From the NCBI GenBank assembly GCA_964620095.1, contig CAZUGT010000270.1:1-9518 (forward strand): a stretch of 9,518 nucleotides of DNA. The letters are read 5' to 3'. This document shows, one piece after another, positions 5,917 to 9,518 of the stretch. Made by a program: the position numbers and the translations under genes. The notes beneath the pieces are model-generated. The model was not told where the DNA came from, made no database searches, and was given only the letters and a program-made list of their open reading frames with translations. Within the stretch, counting starts at the first letter, position 1, and each line of letters starts with the position of its first letter. The stretch is from JAJDXO01 sp964620095. GTDB lineage: Bacteria; Pseudomonadota; Alphaproteobacteria; Rhodospirillales; UBA2165.

Positions 5917-8900
5917 ACCCGTACCCGCCCCCGCCGGGTGTCTCGATGACGAACACGTCCCCTTGCCGCATTTCGGTCGAATCGTAGGGTCCAAGCTCAT
6001 CGATATCGCCTGATGCCCGTTCGACGTAGTTTCGGCCCGCTTCGCCCGGGCTGCCGCCGGCCAGTCCGAACGGCTGCACGGTCCGGGAGCCCGACAGGAT
6101 GGCGGCGGTCATCGGTTCCAAAAACCGGATTTTCCGAATGACGCCGTCACCGCCCCAATGCCTGCCCGCGCCGCCCGAACCCGGCCGCAGCGAAAATCTC
6201 TCCAGGATCACGGGAAACCGCCACTCCAGCACCTCGGGGTCGGTCAGGCGGGTGTTGGTCATGTGGGTATGGACCGCGCTCGCCCCGTCGAAATCCGGAC
6301 CGGCGCCGGCGCCGCCGCAAATCGTTTCGTAGTACTGGTAGCGCTCATCGCCAAAGGTGAAATTGTTCATGGTGCTCTGAGCCGACGCCATGGTGCGGGC
6401 GGCGCCGAACAAGGCATCGGTAATGCGCTGCGAGGTTTCCACGTTTCCCGCCACCACCGCCGCCGGGTAGCGGGGGCTGAGCAGCGACCCTTCGGGAATG
6501 ACGAGGTCGATGGGTTCCAGACAGCCGTCGTTCAGCGGAATATCATCGTCGACCAGACACCTGAACACATAGAGGACGGCAGCCCGGCAAACCGCCGAGG
6601 GAGCGTTGAAGTTGGTATCCGACTGGGGCGACGTGCCGGTGAAATCGACCACCGCGCGGCGCCGGGACCTGTCCACTGAAATCGCCACCTTGATGGTCCC
6701 GCCGTTGTCGAGATTCCGCGCGAAATCTCCATCGGGCAACCGGTCGAGCACCCGGCGCACGGCTTCCGCCGCATTGTCCTTGACGTGCCGCATATAGGCC
6801 TGAACGACTTCAATGCCGAAATGGCCGATCATCGAGCGGATTTCCGCGGCGCCGCGTTCATTGGCGGCGATTTGGGCGCGAAAATCGGCGATATTCTGGT
6901 CCGGGTTGCGGGACGGATAGACACCGCTCTCCAGGAGTTCGCGCACCTCCCGTTCCAGGAACCGGCCGCCGGCCACCAACTGAAAGTCGTCTATCAGCAC
7001 GCCTTCCTCGTCGACGGTCCGGCTGTCGGGCGGCATGGAGCCCGGCGTCGTCCCGCCGATATCGGCGTGATGTCCCCTGGACGCGACGTAGAACAGGATT
7101 TCCGGGCCGGCCTCGTCGAACACCGGGGTAATCACCGTGATGTCGGGAAGATGGGTGCCGCCGTTGTAAGGCGCATTCAGGACATAGACATCGCCCGGTT
7201 TCATCGTGCCGTGTCGCGCACGGATGACCGTGGCGACGCTCTCCCCCATGGAGCCGAGGTGAACCGGCAGATGGGGCGCGTTGGCGACCAGACCGCCCGC
7301 GGCATCGAAAAGCGCGCACGAAAAATCGAACCGCTCCTTGATGTTCACCGACGTGGCCGTGTTGGCGAGGACGGCGCCCATCTGTTCGGCGATGGACATG
7401 AACAGGTTGTTGAACAATTCGAGCATTACCGGATCGGCGTCCGTCCCCACGGCAACGCCGGCTTCCCGGGGGGACGTGCGACTCAGGACGAGGTGGCCGA
7501 ACCGGTTGATTTCCAGGCTCCAGCCGGGCTCGACAATCGTCGTCGCGTTTTCCTCGACGACAATCGCCGGGCCCTCGATTTCTTGACCGGCCGCAAGGGT
7601 CTCCCGCTCGAACACCGGCACATCCGCGGCTCTCCCCCCGGTGAACAGGGCGACGCTCTCAAGGGCGTCCGGCGCGCCCTGGGCGGCGCGCGGCGCGGCG
7701 GCGTGTTCCGTGATCCGTTCCTCAACGCCGGCAGCCTCGACGCGCACCGCCTCGATGATCAGCGGCCGTCCGTCATCGACGAAACCAAATTGCCGGCGGT
7801 GGAGAACATCAAACGCCTCTCGCAGTCCGGAATAGCCCGCCAACGGCACCTCGAGCGCGGTGTCGGTGCCGGCATGGCGAAGCGCGACGGTGATCGACGT
7901 TCGAATATTCATTTCCGCGATGCCCTGGCCAACGAGTTCGGCGGCCGCCTCCTGGACCAGGGGAAGGGTGACGGAAGCAAGCCGGCCGGCGGTTTGTTCG
8001 GACAGCTCTTCCTCGACGGCCAGTGCCCGAAGTGCCCGGACCTCGGCGAGGCCCATGCCGTAGGCTGACAGCACCCCCGCCAACGGATGAATCAGGATGC
8101 GCTCGATGCCCAGCGCGTCGGCAACGCCGCACGCATGCTGACCGCCGGCGCCGCCGAAGCAATTGAGCGTATATTCGGTGACGTCGTAGCCCCGCTGCAC
8201 CGAGATCTTCTTGATCGCATTCGCCATATTCTCGACGGCGATGGTCAGGAATCCCGCGGCGGTCTCCTCGGGGCTCAGCTGCCGCCCGGTTGCGGTCTCG
8301 ATCTCGCCCGCCAGCAACCCGAACTTCTTTCGAACCATATCCAGGTCCAGCGGCGCATCGCCGCCGGGGCCGAAAATTTCGGGGAAGTGACGGGCCTGTA
8401 TCCGGCCGAGGAGCAGGTTGGCGTCGGTCACCGTGAGCGGGCCGCCCTTGCCATAGCCGGCAGGGCCGGGATTCGCGCCCGCCGATTCCGGTCCGACCCG
8501 GAATCGGGCGCCGTCGAACCGGAGGATCGACCCGCCGCCCGCCGCCACCGTGTGGATACTCATCATCGGCACGCACATCCGTACACCGGCGACGACGGTT
8601 TCGAATGACCGCTCGAACGCGCCGGCGAAATGACTGACGTCCGTGGACGTGCCGCCCATGTCGAAGCCGATGATCTTTTCGAAGCCCGCCATGCCGGCGG
8701 TTGCGACGGCGCCGACCACGCCGCCCGCCGGTCCGGAGAGAATGCTGTCTTTTCCCTGGAACAGGGATGCGTCCGTCAGTCCGCCGTTCGACTGCATGAA
8801 CATGGTTCGGACACCGGGCAGGGCGGCCGAAACCCGGTCGACATATCGCCGCAGGATTGGCGACAAATAGGCGTCGACGGCGGTGGTGTCGCCCCGGGAC

Positions 8901-9518
8901 ACGAACTTCATCAACGGGCTGACCTGGTGGGAAACGGAGATCTGGGTGAATCCCGCCTCCCGCGCGAGGCCCGTCACCCGCGCCTCGTGGTCCGGATAAC
9001 GGTATCCGTGCATGAAGACGATGGCGACGGACCGAATGCCGTCATCGAAAGCGGCAACCAGAGCTTCACGGGCGAGGCCCTCATCCAGCGGCTCCAGCTC
9101 GTTGCCGCGGGCGTCCATGCGGCCGGGAATCTCCGCCACCCGGCAATAGACCTGCTCCGGGAGCTCGATATGAAGGGCGAAGAGGCGAGGACGGTTCTGA
9201 TAGCCGATCCGCAACGCATCGGCGAAACCCTGGTTGGTGACGAGCAGGGTCGGCTCGCCCTTCCGCTCGAGAAGCGCATTGGTGGCCACGGTCGTCCCCA
9301 TCTTGACCGCGGCAATACGGGAAACCGGTATCTCGTCGCCGGTTCCTAACCGAAGCGCGCGCCGGATACCCTCGATCGCCGCGTCCGGGTACCGATCGGG
9401 ATCCTCGGAGAGCAGCTTCAGCGCCGAAAGTTCACCCTCCGGCGAGCGCGCCACCACGTCGGTAAAGGTGCCGCCCCGGTCGATCCAAAACTGCCATCCG
9501 GGTCTTCCGGCGTTCTCG
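5906..9518 (-). CDS. Fused hydantoinase A/B, ATP-dependent 5-oxoprolinase (OPLAH type), 5' end cut by window edge
   Basis: About 1203 residues are visible and the reading frame is open to the edge, so the start lies just outside. The protein joins a HyuA-like ATPase half (to about 695) and a HyuB-like half (about 695-1203), as in eukaryotic 5-oxoprolinase (about 1290 aa). Landmarks in visible numbering: IDRGGTFTDV (12-21), MGTTVATNALLERKGE (73-88), SGPAGG (261-266), FDMGGTSTD (285-293), AGGGS (326-330), FGGAGGQHAC (454-463), NIKERFDFSCALFD (725-738), HLPDI (789-793), SRGHHADIGG (813-822), and the C-terminal PGGGGYG. The enzyme would hydrolyse 5-oxo-L-proline to glutamate using ATP, in the cytoplasm. 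DRGGTFTD and the fused layout favour oxoprolinase over hydantoinase or acetone carboxylase, but other cyclic-amide substrates remain possible. A GTG at 9457 is only an internal valine codon. A normally conserved Cys in PGPACY is Gly here (around 355). Confidence 0.93.
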   Translation of the reverse strand, partial: ENAGRPGWQFWIDRGGTFTDVVARSPEGELSALKLLSEDPDRYPDAAIEGIRRALRLGTGDEIPVSRIAAVKMGTTVATNALLERKGEPTLLVTNQGFADALRIGYQNRPRLFALHIELPEQVYCRVAEIPGRMDARGNELEPLDEGLAREALVAAFDDGIRSVAIVFMHGYRYPDHEARVTGLAREAGFTQISVSHQVSPLMKFVSRGDTTAVDAYLSPILRRYVDRVSAALPGVRTMFMQSNGGLTDASLFQGKDSILSGPAGGVVGAVATAGMAGFEKIIGFDMGGTSTDVSHFAGAFERSFETVVAGVRMCVPMMSIHTVAAGGGSILRFDGARFRVGPESAGANPGPAGYGKGGPLTVTDANLLLGRIQARHFPEIFGPGGDAPLDLDMVRKKFGLLAGEIETATGRQLSPEETAAGFLTIAVENMANAIKKISVQRGYDVTEYTLNCFGGAGGQHACGVADALGIERILIHPLAGVLSAYGMGLAEVRALRALAVEEELSEQTAGRLASVTLPLVQEAAAELVGQGIAEMNIRTSITVALRHAGTDTALEVPLAGYSGLREAFDVLHRRQFGFVDDGRPLIIEAVRVEAAGVEERITEHAAAPRAAQGAPDALESVALFTGGRAADVPVFERETLAAGQEIEGPAIVVEENATTIVEPGWSLEINRFGHLVLSRTSPREAGVAVGTDADPVMLELFNNLFMSIAEQMGAVLANTATSVNIKERFDFSCALFDAAGGLVANAPHLPVHLGSMGESVATVIRARHGTMKPGDVYVLNAPYNGGTHLPDITVITPVFDEAGPEILFYVASRGHHADIGGTTPGSMPPDSRTVDEEGVLIDDFQLVAGGRFLEREVRELLESGVYPSRNPDQNIADFRAQIAANERGAAEIRSMIGHFGIEVVQAYMRHVKDNAAEAVRRVLDRLPDGDFARNLDNGGTIKVAISVDRSRRRAVVDFTGTSPQSDTNFNAPSAVCRAAVLYVFRCLVDDDIPLNDGCLEPIDLVIPEGSLLSPRYPAAVVAGNVETSQRITDALFGAARTMASAQSTMNNFTFGDERYQYYETICGGAGAGPDFDGASAVHTHMTNTRLTDPEVLEWRFPVILERFSLRPGSGGAGRHWGGDGVIRKIRFLEPMTAAILSGSRTVQPFGLAGGSPGEAGRNYVERASGDIDELGPYDSTEMRQGDVFVIETPGGGGYGFID

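Noticed and set aside
5923..5939. Hairpin ACCCG-N7-CGGGT just past the MFS stop, as a possible terminator
   Set aside because: It has only 5-bp arms, lacks a T-run on either strand, and is the coding sequence of the conserved PGGGGYG motif.
4780..6000. A 406-codon minus-strand frame opposite the MFS gene
   Set aside because: The opposite strand encodes clear transmembrane helices. This frame gives an unstructured Asp/Gln/His/Arg-rich product typical of the complement of a membrane-protein gene.
6785..8068. A 427-codon open frame on the plus strand opposite the oxoprolinase
   Set aside because: It lies wholly antisense to a gene with strong family motifs. Its protein is rich in Arg, Gly, His and Asp with no recognisable domain, as expected for the shadow of GC-rich coding DNA.

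Overview
The window looks like an ordinary stretch of chromosome from a GC-rich bacterium, most likely an alphaproteobacterium of the Rhodospirillales type. That guess rests on the high-GC codon use, on an RHH_4-type ribbon-helix-helix protein (a family I know mainly from alphaproteobacteria), and on a long AsmA protein with Ala/Pro linkers and a Pro/Gln-rich tail. I see no transposase, integrase, phage gene, CRISPR array, tRNA or rRNA, and no sign of recent transfer.

Five protein genes alternate strictly in strand, so each is probably its own transcription unit here. From left to right: (1) a complete YcgN-family cysteine-cluster protein on the minus strand; (2) a small ribbon-helix-helix DNA-binding protein on the plus strand; (3) a 1202-residue AsmA-family envelope protein on the minus strand; (4) a major facilitator transporter of the EntS/MFS_3 type on the plus strand; (5) a very large fused hydantoinase A/B protein, an ATP-dependent 5-oxoprolinase of the OPLAH type, on the minus strand. 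Gene 5 runs off the right edge, missing only its first few codons.

There are two divergent promoter regions, about 144 bp (490-633) and 193 bp (4476-4668). Both hold candidate sigma70 promoters and inverted repeats that could be operators. The two convergent junctions have no spacer. The RHH and asmA genes share an overlapping CTAG stop, and the MFS and oxoprolinase genes overlap by 11 bp. Neither junction has a recognisable intrinsic terminator.

The genes do not form an obvious pathway. The AsmA protein fits lipid traffic or assembly between inner and outer membranes. The oxoprolinase fits 5-oxoproline recycling to glutamate. The MFS protein is an exporter of unknown cargo. YcgN is a conserved protein of unknown function. 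I did not find a convincing undescribed system. The observations most worth following up are a near-identical 24-nt tandem duplication in the AsmA N-terminal region, inverted repeats in the two divergent promoter regions, the overlapping convergent stops, and a substituted conserved cysteine in the oxoprolinase.
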